Part shown: one piece after another, positions 54,743 to 63,800 of the stretch | How positions within the stretch are numbered: position 1 is the first letter of the stretch | Layout of the letters: every line of letters begins with the position of its first letter | Made by a program: the position numbers and the translations under genes | Origin: CAVXZE01 sp963766175 | GTDB lineage: Bacteria > Myxococcota_A > UBA9160 > UBA6930 | Assembly: GCA_963766175.1 (NCBI GenBank) | Contig: CAVXZE010000001.1 | Location: 62,001-126,000 of the forward strand | Reading direction: 5' to 3' | Length of the DNA stretch: 64,000 nt | Notes under the pieces: model-generated | Told to the model about the DNA's origin: nothing | Database searches by the model: none | What the model saw: the letters and a program-made list of their open reading frames with translations, nothing else

Positions 54743-56569
54743 GTGGCAGAGAGTCCGGTACAGCTTCAGATGCAGCTCGACGGGATGGGATCCCTTCGCC
54801 GCAGCCACTATTGCGGCCAGGTGATCTCGGAGCTCGTCGGTAGTGAGGTGGTGGTGACCGGCTGGGTGCACCGGCGCCGCGACCACGGCGGGGTGGTCTT
54901 CGTCGACCTCCGCGATCGCACTGGTCTCGTCCAGGTGGTCTTCCGACCCGACGTTTCCCAGGAGGCGCACCTTCGCAGCGAGGCGCTGCGGTCCGAGTTC
55001 GTTCTGCTCGCGCGCGGCACCGTTCAGCGTCGATCCGAAGAGACGATGAACCCGAATCTTCCGACCGGCGAGGTCGAGATCCTCGCCGAGGAGCTGCGCA
55101 TTCTCAACACCGCCGTGCCGCCGCCCTTCCCGATCGAGGAGGATCCCGGTGTCGACGAGTCGGTGCGCTTGCGCCACCGCATCCACGACCTGCGCCGGCC
55201 ACCGCTTCAGCGCGCCCTCGAGCTGCGCCATCGGCTCTACCAGGCCTTCCGCGCCTGCCTCTCGGATCTCGGATTCCTCGAGATCGAGACGCCCGTGCTC
55301 GCCAAGGCGACGCCCGAAGGAGCCCGGGACTTCCTGGTTCCGAGCCGGCGCCAGCACGGCTCCTTCTACGCGTTGCCCCAGTCCCCGCAGATCATGAAGC
55401 AGCTGCTGATGATCGGGGGGTACGACCGATACTTCCAGATCGCGCGCTGTTTCCGGGACGAGGACCAGCGCGCGGACCGTCAGCTCGAGTTCACCCAGGT
55501 CGACCTGGAGATGTCATTCGTCGGTGTCGACGAAGTGCTCGAGGTTCTCGAGGAGACGACGGTTCGCAGCTGCGCGGATGCGGCCGGGGTCGAGCTTCCC
55601 CGCCCCTTCCCCCGCTACTCCTACCAGGAGACCATGGATCGCTTCGGATCCGACCGTCCCGACACGCGCATCCAGCTCGAGCTGGTCGATCTCAGCGATG
55701 TGTTCCGCAACAGCGAGTTCCGCGCCTTCCGCGCCGCCGTGGAGGGTGGCGGAATCGTCAAGTGCTTGCCGGTGCACCAGGCCGAGGAGCTGTCACGCGG
55801 CGAAATCGATCGTCTGGAGAGCTTCGTCCGCAAGGAGCTCGGCGCTCGGGGACTGGCCTGGCTTCGGATCACCGCCGACGGCACCTGGCAGGCTCCCATC
55901 GTGAAGTTCCTCTCCGAGTCCGAGCGGACCGTGATCGCCGAGCGAACCGAGGCGAAGCCGGGCACGGTGCTCTTCTTCCAGGCCGACCAGGCGGGCCGGG
56001 CCAACGCGATTCTCTCGCGCCTCCGCACGGATCTGGGCGAGAGACTCGGTCGCGTCGATGGTCGGACCTGGGATCCCCTCTTCGTCGTGGACTTCCCGAT
56101 CTTCGAGCGAGACGAGGAGGGCGAGCTCACCTACATGCACATGCCCTTCGTGGCCCCCATGGAGGAGGACCTTCCGCTCCTCGACGAGGATCCGGAACGG
56201 GTTCGGGCCACCCACTACGACGTGGTGTTGAACGGCGTGGAGCTCGGCTCGGGAAGTCTCCGGAACCATCGGTCGGACGTTCAGCGCCGGATCCTCGGAA
56301 TCCTGGGCTACGGCAAGGAGGAGATGGAGCATCGCTTCGGCTTCCTGCTGGAGTCACTCGACACCGGTGCTCCGCCCCACGGCGGCTTTGCCTTTGGCTA
56401 CGATCGGCTGGCGATGGTGCTCGCTGGGGTCGATAACTTGAGGGACGTGATTGCCTTCCCCAAGACCCAGCGCGGGCAGGACCTCTTGATGAATGCACCC
56501 ACGGTCGTCGATCAGGAACAGCTCGACGAGCTCGGTCTCCGCGTGGTGAAGCCGAGGACGGATCGGTGA
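54743..56569 (+). CDS. aspS: Aspartyl-tRNA synthetase (probably non-discriminating type)
   Basis: 608 aa from GTG 54743 (alternatives TTG 54719, ATG 54770). N-terminal anticodon-binding OB fold 'VVVTGWVHRRRDHGGVVFVD' 'LRDRTGLVQVVF'; class II motifs 'FLEIETPVLAKATPEGARDF', 'IARCFRDEDQRADRQLEFTQ', 'GFAFGYDRLAMVLAGVDNLR' and the bacterial insertion domain between. 'RRRDHGG' has His where E. coli discriminating AspRS has Leu (RRRDLGS); this His is found in enzymes that also charge tRNA-Asn and depend on GatCAB. GatCAB is not in the window, so this is a prediction. The stop overlaps the LysM gene (GTGA). Confidence 0.95.
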   Translation: MAESPVQLQMQLDGMGSLRRSHYCGQVISELVGSEVVVTGWVHRRRDHGGVVFVDLRDRTGLVQVVFRPDVSQEAHLRSEALRSEFVLLARGTVQRRSEETMNPNLPTGEVEILAEELRILNTAVPPPFPIEEDPGVDESVRLRHRIHDLRRPPLQRALELRHRLYQAFRACLSDLGFLEIETPVLAKATPEGARDFLVPSRRQHGSFYALPQSPQIMKQLLMIGGYDRYFQIARCFRDEDQRADRQLEFTQVDLEMSFVGVDEVLEVLEETTVRSCADAAGVELPRPFPRYSYQETMDRFGSDRPDTRIQLELVDLSDVFRNSEFRAFRAAVEGGGIVKCLPVHQAEELSRGEIDRLESFVRKELGARGLAWLRITADGTWQAPIVKFLSESERTVIAERTEAKPGTVLFFQADQAGRANAILSRLRTDLGERLGRVDGRTWDPLFVVDFPIFERDEEGELTYMHMPFVAPMEEDLPLLDEDPERVRATHYDVVLNGVELGSGSLRNHRSDVQRRILGILGYGKEEMEHRFGFLLESLDTGAPPHGGFAFGYDRLAMVLAGVDNLRDVIAFPKTQRGQDLLMNAPTVVDQEQLDELGLRVVKPRTDR

Positions 56570-56859
56570 GACTGCGACGGCTGCTGGGTGCCACAGCGCT
56601 CTGCACGGTGCTCCCCGGCATCGTACCCGCCGAAAGCGGAGCGCGGATTCATGAGGTGCGTCCCGGTGAGACGCTCTGGGCGATCGCGAAGATTACCGTG
56701 GGAGATCCTACGCTGTGGCCGGCTCTCTACCTGGCAAACCGGGATCAGATCAAGGATCCAGCTCTGGTCTACCCGGGTCAGCAGCTCGCCGTACCCGAGA
56801 TCGATCCCGAGGAACGCGGTTCCCTCCGCCGAGAGGCGGAGACTCTCACCTCGCAGTGA
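56566..56859 (+). CDS. Small exported LysM protein (97 aa)
   Basis: GTG start overlapping the aspS stop. Signal peptide 'LRRLLGATALCTVLPGIVPA', then one LysM domain that fills the mature protein ('IHEVRPGETLWAIAKITVGD', 'LWPALYLANRDQIKDPALVY', 'PGQQLAVPEI') and a short charged tail. The arrangement VxxGDTLWxIxxxxxGxPxxWPxxxxxNxxxIxxPxLIxPxxxxxV is the same as in the longer LysM protein at 32-33 kb, so they are paralogous modules. It binds peptidoglycan in the periplasm; no enzymatic domain. The following 218 bp up to sucC show no further feature. Confidence 0.8.
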   Translation: MRLRRLLGATALCTVLPGIVPAESGARIHEVRPGETLWAIAKITVGDPTLWPALYLANRDQIKDPALVYPGQQLAVPEIDPEERGSLRREAETLTSQ

Positions 56860-57077
56860 CGGACCTGCACCGCTCGCCAACTCGCTACTGCGGGTGGTGC
56901 CAATAGGGTCTACCGCTGTTCCCCGCGGCTCTGAAACTCGACCGAAGGCCGACAATCGGCTAAATCCAGCGCCGATGACTGGTCAACCAGACCCAGCTCT
57001 GAACGAACGGGTCGGCCCCAGGTGTGGGCCGTGATCCCGGTGTTTGGTGCGTCGCAGGCGAGCAAAGTCGAACCCAC

Positions 57078-58250
57078 ATGAACATTCACGAGTATCAGGC
57101 GAAGGCGCTCCTTCAGGAGTACAACGTTGCGGTGCCGCCCGGAAAGGTGGCGACCACTCCGGCGGAAGCGGAGGATGCGGCGCGCGCACTCGGCGCGCCG
57201 GTGATGGTGGTGAAGGCCCAGGTTCACGCCGGCGGGCGCGGCAAGGCGGGGGGGATCAAGCTCGCCAAGTCGACCTCCGAGGTGAAGACCCTGGCCGGCG
57301 AGATCCTCGGGATGACCCTGCGCTCCCACCAGACGGGGCCTGAGGGCAAGGTCGTCCGCAAGGTCTACGTCGAGGCGGGGAGCGAGGTCGATCGGGAGCT
57401 GTATCTCGGCATGCTCCTGGACCGGGCCGCTGAGAAGCACGCCATCATCGCGTCCACCGAAGGCGGCATGGACATCGAGGAGGTGGCGGCAAGCACCCCG
57501 GAGAAGATCCAGACCGTTCACGTCGACCCGAACTTCGGCCTCTCCGGCTTTCACGTGCGCCAGATCGGCTTCGGACTGGGGCTCGACGCGGGTCAGGTGA
57601 AGCAGCTGGACGGCTTTCTCCGCGGGCTCTACAAGCTCTTCGTCGAGAAGGACGCGTCCCTCGCCGAGATCAATCCCCTGGTGGTGACCAAGAACGGCGA
57701 TCTGATCGCCCTGGACGCGAAGCTGAACTTCGACGACAGCGCCCTCTACCGACACCCGGAGCTGCGCGAGCTGCGGGATCCGGAAGAGGAAGATCCCCGC
57801 GAGCGCGCGGCCAAGGAGATCGATCTCTCCTACGTCGGGCTCGACGGAGACATCGGCTGCATGGTCAATGGCGCCGGCCTCGCCATGGCGACCATGGACA
57901 TGATCAAGGTCTGCGGAGGTGATCCCGCCAACTTCCTCGACGCTGGCGGAGGCGCAGACCAGGAAAAGATCGCCCAGGCCTTCAAGCTGATCCTCGGCGA
58001 TGCGAATGTGAAGGCGATCCTGGTGAACATCTTCGGGGGCATCGTCCGCTGTGACCTGATTGCCGAAGGCGTCGTCGCCGCCGCCAAGGAGGTCGGGATC
58101 CAGGTGCCGCTGGTGGTGCGGCTCCAGGGCACGCGCTCGGAGCAAGGCCAGAAAATTCTGTCGGAATCCAGCCTGGAGATCATTGCGGCGGAGACGCTTC
58201 AGGACGCCGGCGAGAAAGCTGTCGCGGCAGCGCGCGGAACGGGAGCTTAG
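57078..58250 (+). CDS. sucC: Succinyl-CoA ligase (ADP/GDP-forming) beta subunit
   Basis: 390 aa from the ATG at 57078 (open frame back to 57024 is an artefact, since 'MNIHEYQAKALLQEYNVAVP' is the standard start). ATP-grasp fold: 'VVKAQVHAGGRGKAGGIKLA', 'YLGMLLDRAAEKHAIIASTE', 'GGMDIEEVAAS', 'KDASLAEINPLVVTKNGDLI' 'ALDAKLNFDD', 'CMVNGAGLAMATMDMIKVCG' and the CoA-ligase part 'ANFLDAGGGADQEKIAQAFK', 'ILVNIFGGIVRCDLIAEGVV'. TCA-cycle enzyme forming a heterotetramer with SucD, which follows after 2 bp. Complete. Confidence 0.96.
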   Translation: MNIHEYQAKALLQEYNVAVPPGKVATTPAEAEDAARALGAPVMVVKAQVHAGGRGKAGGIKLAKSTSEVKTLAGEILGMTLRSHQTGPEGKVVRKVYVEAGSEVDRELYLGMLLDRAAEKHAIIASTEGGMDIEEVAASTPEKIQTVHVDPNFGLSGFHVRQIGFGLGLDAGQVKQLDGFLRGLYKLFVEKDASLAEINPLVVTKNGDLIALDAKLNFDDSALYRHPELRELRDPEEEDPRERAAKEIDLSYVGLDGDIGCMVNGAGLAMATMDMIKVCGGDPANFLDAGGGADQEKIAQAFKLILGDANVKAILVNIFGGIVRCDLIAEGVVAAAKEVGIQVPLVVRLQGTRSEQGQKILSESSLEIIAAETLQDAGEKAVAAARGTGA

Positions 58251-58252
58251 GA

Positions 58253-59131
58253 ATGGCCATTCTCTGTGATCGAAATACCAAGTTGCTGGTACAGGGCCTC
58301 GGCCGCATGGGCCAGTTCCACGCGAACCTCTCCATCGAGTACGGGACGCAGGTGGTCGCCGGAGTCCACCCGGGCAAGGGTGGACAGGTGATCGAGGGCA
58401 TTCCCGTCTACGAGACGGTGCAACAGGCCGTGGCGGAGACGGGGGCGAACGCGTCGGTGATCTTCGTGCCTCCCCCGGGCGCCGCCGACGCCATCCTCGA
58501 GGCCGCCGATGCGGGCCTCGACCTGGCGGTCTGCATCACCGAGGGCATTCCCGCCCTCGACATGCTGCAGGCGAAGGTGGCGCTGGCCGATTCTCCGATG
58601 CGGCTGGTCGGGCCGAACTGCCCGGGGGTGGTGACCCCCGAGCAGTGCCGGATCGGGATCTTCCCCGCGCAGATCACCAAGCCCGGACCCGTCGGTGTCG
58701 TGTCGCGCTCCGGAACCCTCACGTACGAAGCCGTCGATCAGCTCTCGCGCCTCGGCATCGGCCAGTCGACCTGCCTCGGGATCGGGGGTGATCCCGTCGT
58801 CGGCACCAACTTCGTCGATGCCCTCGAACTTTTCGAGGCCGATCCGGAGACGAAGGCCGTGGTGATGATCGGCGAGATCGGTGGCTCCGCCGAGGAGACG
58901 GCGGCGGAATTCATCGCCGAAAAGATGTCCAAGCCGGTGGCTGCCTTCATCGCCGGCCAGAATGCTCCTCCGGGCAAGCGCATGGGCCACGCCGGCGCCA
59001 TCATCGCCGGCGGGAAGGGCAAGGCCGCCGACAAGATCGCTGCCCTCGAGAAGGCGGGAGTGGCCGTCTCGATCTCCCCGGCCGACATCGGTGAGACTCT
59101 CGCCAAGCACGCCCCGGGGCTCGGGGGGTAG
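58253..59131 (+). CDS. sucD: Succinyl-CoA ligase alpha subunit
   Basis: 292 aa. CoA-binding domain 'LLVQGLGRMGQFHANLSIEY' (the usual GxxGxQGxFH is varied to GLGRMGQFH), 'VVAGVHPGKGGQVIEGIPVY', 'ASVIFVPPPGAADAILEAAD', 'ITEGIP', 'GPNCPGVVTPEQCRIGIFPA', 'GVVSRSGTLTYEAVDQLSRL', 'CLGIGGDPVVGTNFVDAL' and the phosphorylated His in 'KRMGHAGAIIAGGKG'. Works with SucC. After its stop a korB remnant lies on the opposite strand. Confidence 0.95.
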   Translation: MAILCDRNTKLLVQGLGRMGQFHANLSIEYGTQVVAGVHPGKGGQVIEGIPVYETVQQAVAETGANASVIFVPPPGAADAILEAADAGLDLAVCITEGIPALDMLQAKVALADSPMRLVGPNCPGVVTPEQCRIGIFPAQITKPGPVGVVSRSGTLTYEAVDQLSRLGIGQSTCLGIGGDPVVGTNFVDALELFEADPETKAVVMIGEIGGSAEETAAEFIAEKMSKPVAAFIAGQNAPPGKRMGHAGAIIAGGKGKAADKIAALEKAGVAVSISPADIGETLAKHAPGLGG

Positions 59132-59259
59132 ACCACGAGCGGGGACGCCTCCAGGCGCGTCTTGCGGTCTTCCACCTCCTTCCACTCGTTGTTGTTGTAG
59201 ACCGGGCAGTTCTGGAGAATCTCGACGAGTGCGGTGCCGGTGTGGGCGTGAGCCCGGCG
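59132..59259 (-). pseudogene. Remnant of a 2-oxoacid:ferredoxin oxidoreductase beta subunit (korB-like)
   Basis: On the minus strand a stretch of about 43 codons reads 'AHAHTGTALVEILQNCPVYN' followed by 'NNEWKEVEDRKTRLEASPLV'. This matches the segment of KorB/2-oxoglutarate:ferredoxin oxidoreductase beta subunits (AxxHxGTxFxEIxQNCxxxNDGxWxxxxDRxTR) that lies well inside the protein. Neither the thiamine-binding N-terminal two thirds nor a proper end is present; the frame runs on into sucD antisense. So this is a decayed internal fragment left next to sucCD. Korarchaeal-type korAB genes are often near TCA genes, consistent with a deletion. The rest of 59132-59395 shows nothing else. Confidence 0.55.
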
Positions 59260-59395
59260 CGGGGTGAAAGTCTTGGCTGGCGGCTGGGGGGCTTCTCCCG
59301 CAGTTGACGAAACCGTTTGAAATGAGAGGGCTTCGGCTCGACCCCTGCACCCCAAAGAGCCTCAAGCCCGGACGCCACCTCGCCGATAGCAGGGC

Positions 59396-60178
59396 ATGTA
59401 CTTCCTCCTGAGAAGCGAGCCTCTGGATCTCTCGGCTGATCGGCTTCGCGGCCTGCGTCTTTCGCTCAACACGCCGGTGGTTTCGATCGAGGAGGTGCCG
59501 GTGGAGCCGGCTCGGGCCGCCATCGTGATCCACGACGAGATCGACGGGCGTCCCAACGTCACGGTAGGAATCCACGCTCTTCGGAGCGGAGTCGCGGTCC
59601 TCTTCAGCTTCGAGGAGTCTCTCCGGGACAGCGTCGCCTCGACGAACGGAGTCGACACTGCGCTCTCGTTCGGTGAAAGCATGGGCTTTCTCTTCGATGA
59701 GGACGAGCTCGAGTCAGACTCCGGGGAGGAGGCTCGGTCCCGGGCCCTGAATCTCTGGCGCGAGCTGATGACACCGGCATCGGAGGAGCCCGAGCGGGAC
59801 CCGAAGACTGTGGCGGTGTCGGCTACGCCTTCGCCGGCGTCCGGGCCCGACGGCGGTGTCGAGGCCGAGCCGCCGGGCGACGAGGTGCTCCTGCTCGAGG
59901 AGGTGGCCGATTTCGAGGACGATCTCCCCGGCGTCCGTGCCGAGGAGCCGGATGGCGTCGACTCCGCGCCTCCCATTTCGCTCACCAAGTTTCGCCACAG
60001 CGCTCCCAGTCCTTCTCCGAGCACGTCCGAGGAGGAGGTGAGTCCAGACGTCGTGGAGTCGCGCCCTGCTTCGAAGGGCGCGGCCCTGGGACGCCTCAAG
60101 CTCGTGAAACGCCGGCAGGGCGGGGGCGAAGCCCCTTCCAAGCCGAGTGTGATTCGACGGCTGCTCTCGTCCTTCTGA
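59396..60178 (+). CDS. Hypothetical protein with acidic, Pro/Ser-rich linker
   Basis: 260 aa, not recognised. Residues 1-120 look like a compact alpha/beta domain ('MYFLLRSEPLDLSADRLRGL', 'ARAAIVIHDEIDGRPNVTVG', 'SGVAVLFSFEESLRDSVAST'). From about 120 to 235 the sequence is low-complexity, acidic and rich in Pro, Ser and Glu, and is probably disordered. The last 30 residues are basic and end in a short amphipathic segment (SVIRRLLSSF), which could dock to a membrane or partner. No signal peptide. It starts 218 bp... after the sucD stop region and precedes a PilF-like lipoprotein gene by 29 bp, so it may belong to the same transcript. Confidence 0.6.
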   Translation: MYFLLRSEPLDLSADRLRGLRLSLNTPVVSIEEVPVEPARAAIVIHDEIDGRPNVTVGIHALRSGVAVLFSFEESLRDSVASTNGVDTALSFGESMGFLFDEDELESDSGEEARSRALNLWRELMTPASEEPERDPKTVAVSATPSPASGPDGGVEAEPPGDEVLLLEEVADFEDDLPGVRAEEPDGVDSAPPISLTKFRHSAPSPSPSTSEEEVSPDVVESRPASKGAALGRLKLVKRRQGGGEAPSKPSVIRRLLSSF

Positions 60179-60207
60179 GGAGTCCGCAGCCGGATACGAG
60201 GTGAACC

Positions 60208-61008
60208 ATGATTCAGAAGTCCGCCTACTCCGTCATCCGCCTACTGATCGGGTCCGCGATACTGCTCGCCCTGGCCGCGGTGCTCGGCTGTGCCTCCACA
60301 CCGGACGTGCAGGCCGAGTTCGATCGGGACAACAAGGCGCGAACCCACTACAACGCCGGGATCGAGTACATGCGCCAGGGGAAGCTCGCGATTGGCATCC
60401 GCGAGCTGCGGTCGGCGATGCAGATCAGCCCTCGAGATCCCTGGATTCACTGGGCCATCGCCGAGGCCTACCGCCAGCAGGGCCGGCTCGATGATGCGGA
60501 GAGCCACCTGCTGACGGCGCTCGAGGTCCGACCCGATTTCCAGCAGGCGCGGCTGAATCTATCGGCCCTCTACGTGGAGCTGGGTCGCTACGAGGAGGCG
60601 ATCGCGTTGGCCGATCAGCTCCTCGACGACCCCACCTTTCCGGTGCCGTGGAAGGCGCTCACCAACCGGGGCTGGGCGGAGTACGAGCTCGGCCGGCACA
60701 AGAATGCCCGCGAGAACTTCGAGGCGGCACTCGAATACAACGAGAAGCACTGGCGGAGCTTTCTCGCGCTCGGCATCCTCGACGAGGAGGCCGGAGACCG
60801 GATCGGAGCCCTGGAGCGGTTCGAGCAGGTGATCGCTCTCGAGCCCGGGCCTCTGGCGGAGGCCGAGGCCAACTATCGGATCGGCGAGATCTACATCTCG
60901 CTTGGAAACCGGGAGCGCGCGGTCCAACATCTGATGGCGGCCGCCGCGAAAGAGCCGAGCGGGCAATGGGGAAAGCGATCCGAGGACTACCTGAAACGTC
61001 TGCACTGA
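60208..61008 (+). CDS. TPR lipoprotein, PilF/PilW-like
   Basis: 266 aa, RBS GAGGTGA. The lipoprotein signal (RLLIGSAILLALAAVLGC) ends in a lipobox Cys. Five to six TPRs follow: 'ARTHYNAGIEYMRQGKLAIG', 'PWIHWAIAEAYRQQGRLDDA', 'QARLNLSALYVELGRYEEAI', 'TNRGWAEYELGRHKNARENF', 'ANYRIGEIYISLGNRERAVQ'. Architecture and length match type IV pilus biogenesis/secretin pilotins PilF/PilW, and the neighbouring helix-turn-helix membrane protein also fits that setting. No pilin or secretin gene is in the window, so a general TPR lipoprotein is the alternative. Confidence 0.7.
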   Translation: MIQKSAYSVIRLLIGSAILLALAAVLGCASTPDVQAEFDRDNKARTHYNAGIEYMRQGKLAIGIRELRSAMQISPRDPWIHWAIAEAYRQQGRLDDAESHLLTALEVRPDFQQARLNLSALYVELGRYEEAIALADQLLDDPTFPVPWKALTNRGWAEYELGRHKNARENFEAALEYNEKHWRSFLALGILDEEAGDRIGALERFEQVIALEPGPLAEAEANYRIGEIYISLGNRERAVQHLMAAAAKEPSGQWGKRSEDYLKRLH

Positions 61009-61523
61009 TCGGGGCCGACGACACTTCAGGCTCGATCGGGGCCTATATCGCCCGCCAGCGAGCGCTTCGAGGGATCAGTCTCGAAGAGCTCGCGCTCCTG
61101 ACGCGCATCCCGCGACGTTCCCTGGAGCGGCTCGAGTCGGGTGCCTTCGATGCAGACCCCGACGGGTTCGTCCGTGGCTTCGTCCGTACCGTTTCCATCG
61201 CCATCGGGCTGGACCCCGATGACACCGTCACCCGAATGCTGGTGGAGCCGGACCCGCGCGGGAAGAGGAGCCGAATCCCAAACTTCTCCACCACCGCCGG
61301 ATTCCTCCTCCTGCTGTGTCTGATCGCCCTCGGGGCGGCCATCCTGTGGACCCTGGCGGGAGTTCGCCCGGGAGATCTCGCGGAGGCTTCGGACGCGCCC
61401 GAGACAGGGCGCGTCCGGACCGACGCGGTTCGCGAGCTCGCCATCTCACGGGGCGTCATTCCCGAGACGGCGATTCCCGGCGCCCAACCCCTCGGCCCGG
61501 TCCAGGCTCCCCAACGCGAATAG
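60966..61523 (+). CDS. RodZ-like protein: helix-turn-helix plus one transmembrane segment
   Basis: 185 aa if started at ATG 60966, which overlaps the upstream gene by 43 bp; a shorter start near 61003 (non-ATG) is possible. Residues about 20-90 are the HTH_25 domain of RodZ/cytoskeletal regulators ('SIGAYIARQRALRGISLEEL', 'IPRRSLERLESGAFD', 'FVRGFVRTVSIAIGLDPDD'). A transmembrane helix (GFLLLLCLIALGAAILWTLA) follows, then a periplasmic tail of about 60 residues. In most such proteins the HTH binds MreB or a partner rather than DNA. It lacks the large RodZ beta domain. It sits between the PilF-like gene and recO. Confidence 0.7.
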   Translation: MGKAIRGLPETSALIGADDTSGSIGAYIARQRALRGISLEELALLTRIPRRSLERLESGAFDADPDGFVRGFVRTVSIAIGLDPDDTVTRMLVEPDPRGKRSRIPNFSTTAGFLLLLCLIALGAAILWTLAGVRPGDLAEASDAPETGRVRTDAVRELAISRGVIPETAIPGAQPLGPVQAPQRE

Positions 61524-61548
61524 CGGGGCCAGGGGCTAGTCTCCCCGG

Positions 61549-62361
61549 ATGGCCGCGATCGACACCGAAGCCCTGATTCTGCGAAGCGTCGATTTCGGTG
61601 AGTCGGACCGGATCGTTCATCTGCTGATCCCCGAGATGGGGCGGCTAACGGCGATCGCAAAGGGAGCGCGCCGCAGCGTCAAGCGTTTCTCCGGAACTCT
61701 GGACCTCTTCAATCACCTCCGGATTCAGGCGGAGCGGCGTCGCATCGCCGGAATGGCACGTCTGGAGCACGCGCGGCTGATCCGGACCTTTCACTCCCTG
61801 CGCACCGACCCCACCCGATTTGCGCTGGGCTGCTATCTCCTCGAGTTCCTCGACCGCCTTGCGCCCGAGGGAGGCGCTCGGGCGGACACCAAGAGGATCT
61901 TCGGTTTCGCCCTGGCGGCCCTCGGGACTCTCGACGACGAGAGACCGGACCTCCGCCTGCGCACCCTGCTGGAAATCCGTGGGCTCGACGCCGTTGGCCT
62001 GCGCCCCGAGCTGCGCTGCTGCGTCCGCTGCAACGAGTCGGTGGGCAGCGGTCCGAGGGGGAGCCGGGTGGGATTTCACATCGCCGACGGCGGACCGGTG
62101 TGCGAGGGCTGTGCGGGAACCGGTCAGGACCTGATGCCGATCCATCTGGGAACGCTGCGGGCGCTGGAGAGGAGCCTCGAGCTTTCGCCGGACCGCCTCG
62201 CCCGCCTGGCCCTCGGGGGAGTCGCGCTCGCCGAGGCCCGTCACCTGGTGGGGCGTTTTCTGCACTTCCACGTTGGGATCGATCTGCGTAGTGCGCCGTT
62301 CCTCGAAAAAATGCTGCCCGGGGGCGCAATCGCCGGACCGGGGGTGTTCTCCACCGATTGA
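61549..62361 (+). CDS. recO: DNA repair protein RecO
   Basis: 270 aa. The N-terminal OB fold starts 'TEALILRSVDFGESDRIVHL' and 'GRLTAIAKGARRSVKRFSGT', diagnostic of RecO. The central helical part contains 'ALGCYLLEFLDRLAPEGGA'. The zinc-binding Cys set is present ('LRCCVRCNESVG' and 'PVCEGCAG'). It acts with RecR to load RecA at gaps. Longer by 20-30 residues than E. coli RecO, as in other deltaproteobacteria. The glyS gene follows at 62454; the recO-glyS-ppdK order is typical of that group. Confidence 0.93.
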   Translation: MAAIDTEALILRSVDFGESDRIVHLLIPEMGRLTAIAKGARRSVKRFSGTLDLFNHLRIQAERRRIAGMARLEHARLIRTFHSLRTDPTRFALGCYLLEFLDRLAPEGGARADTKRIFGFALAALGTLDDERPDLRLRTLLEIRGLDAVGLRPELRCCVRCNESVGSGPRGSRVGFHIADGGPVCEGCAGTGQDLMPIHLGTLRALERSLELSPDRLARLALGGVALAEARHLVGRFLHFHVGIDLRSAPFLEKMLPGGAIAGPGVFSTD

Positions 62362-62453
62362 CACTGCCGGGGGCCGAAGGGAAACTCCGATCTCCCAGCC
62401 CGGAAGCTCCGAAGCGCAGCGCTGCAATCAGCCCCAAGAACGGCGGAATCTCC

Positions 62454-63796
<1,343 letters not shown>

Positions 63797-63800
<4 letters not shown>

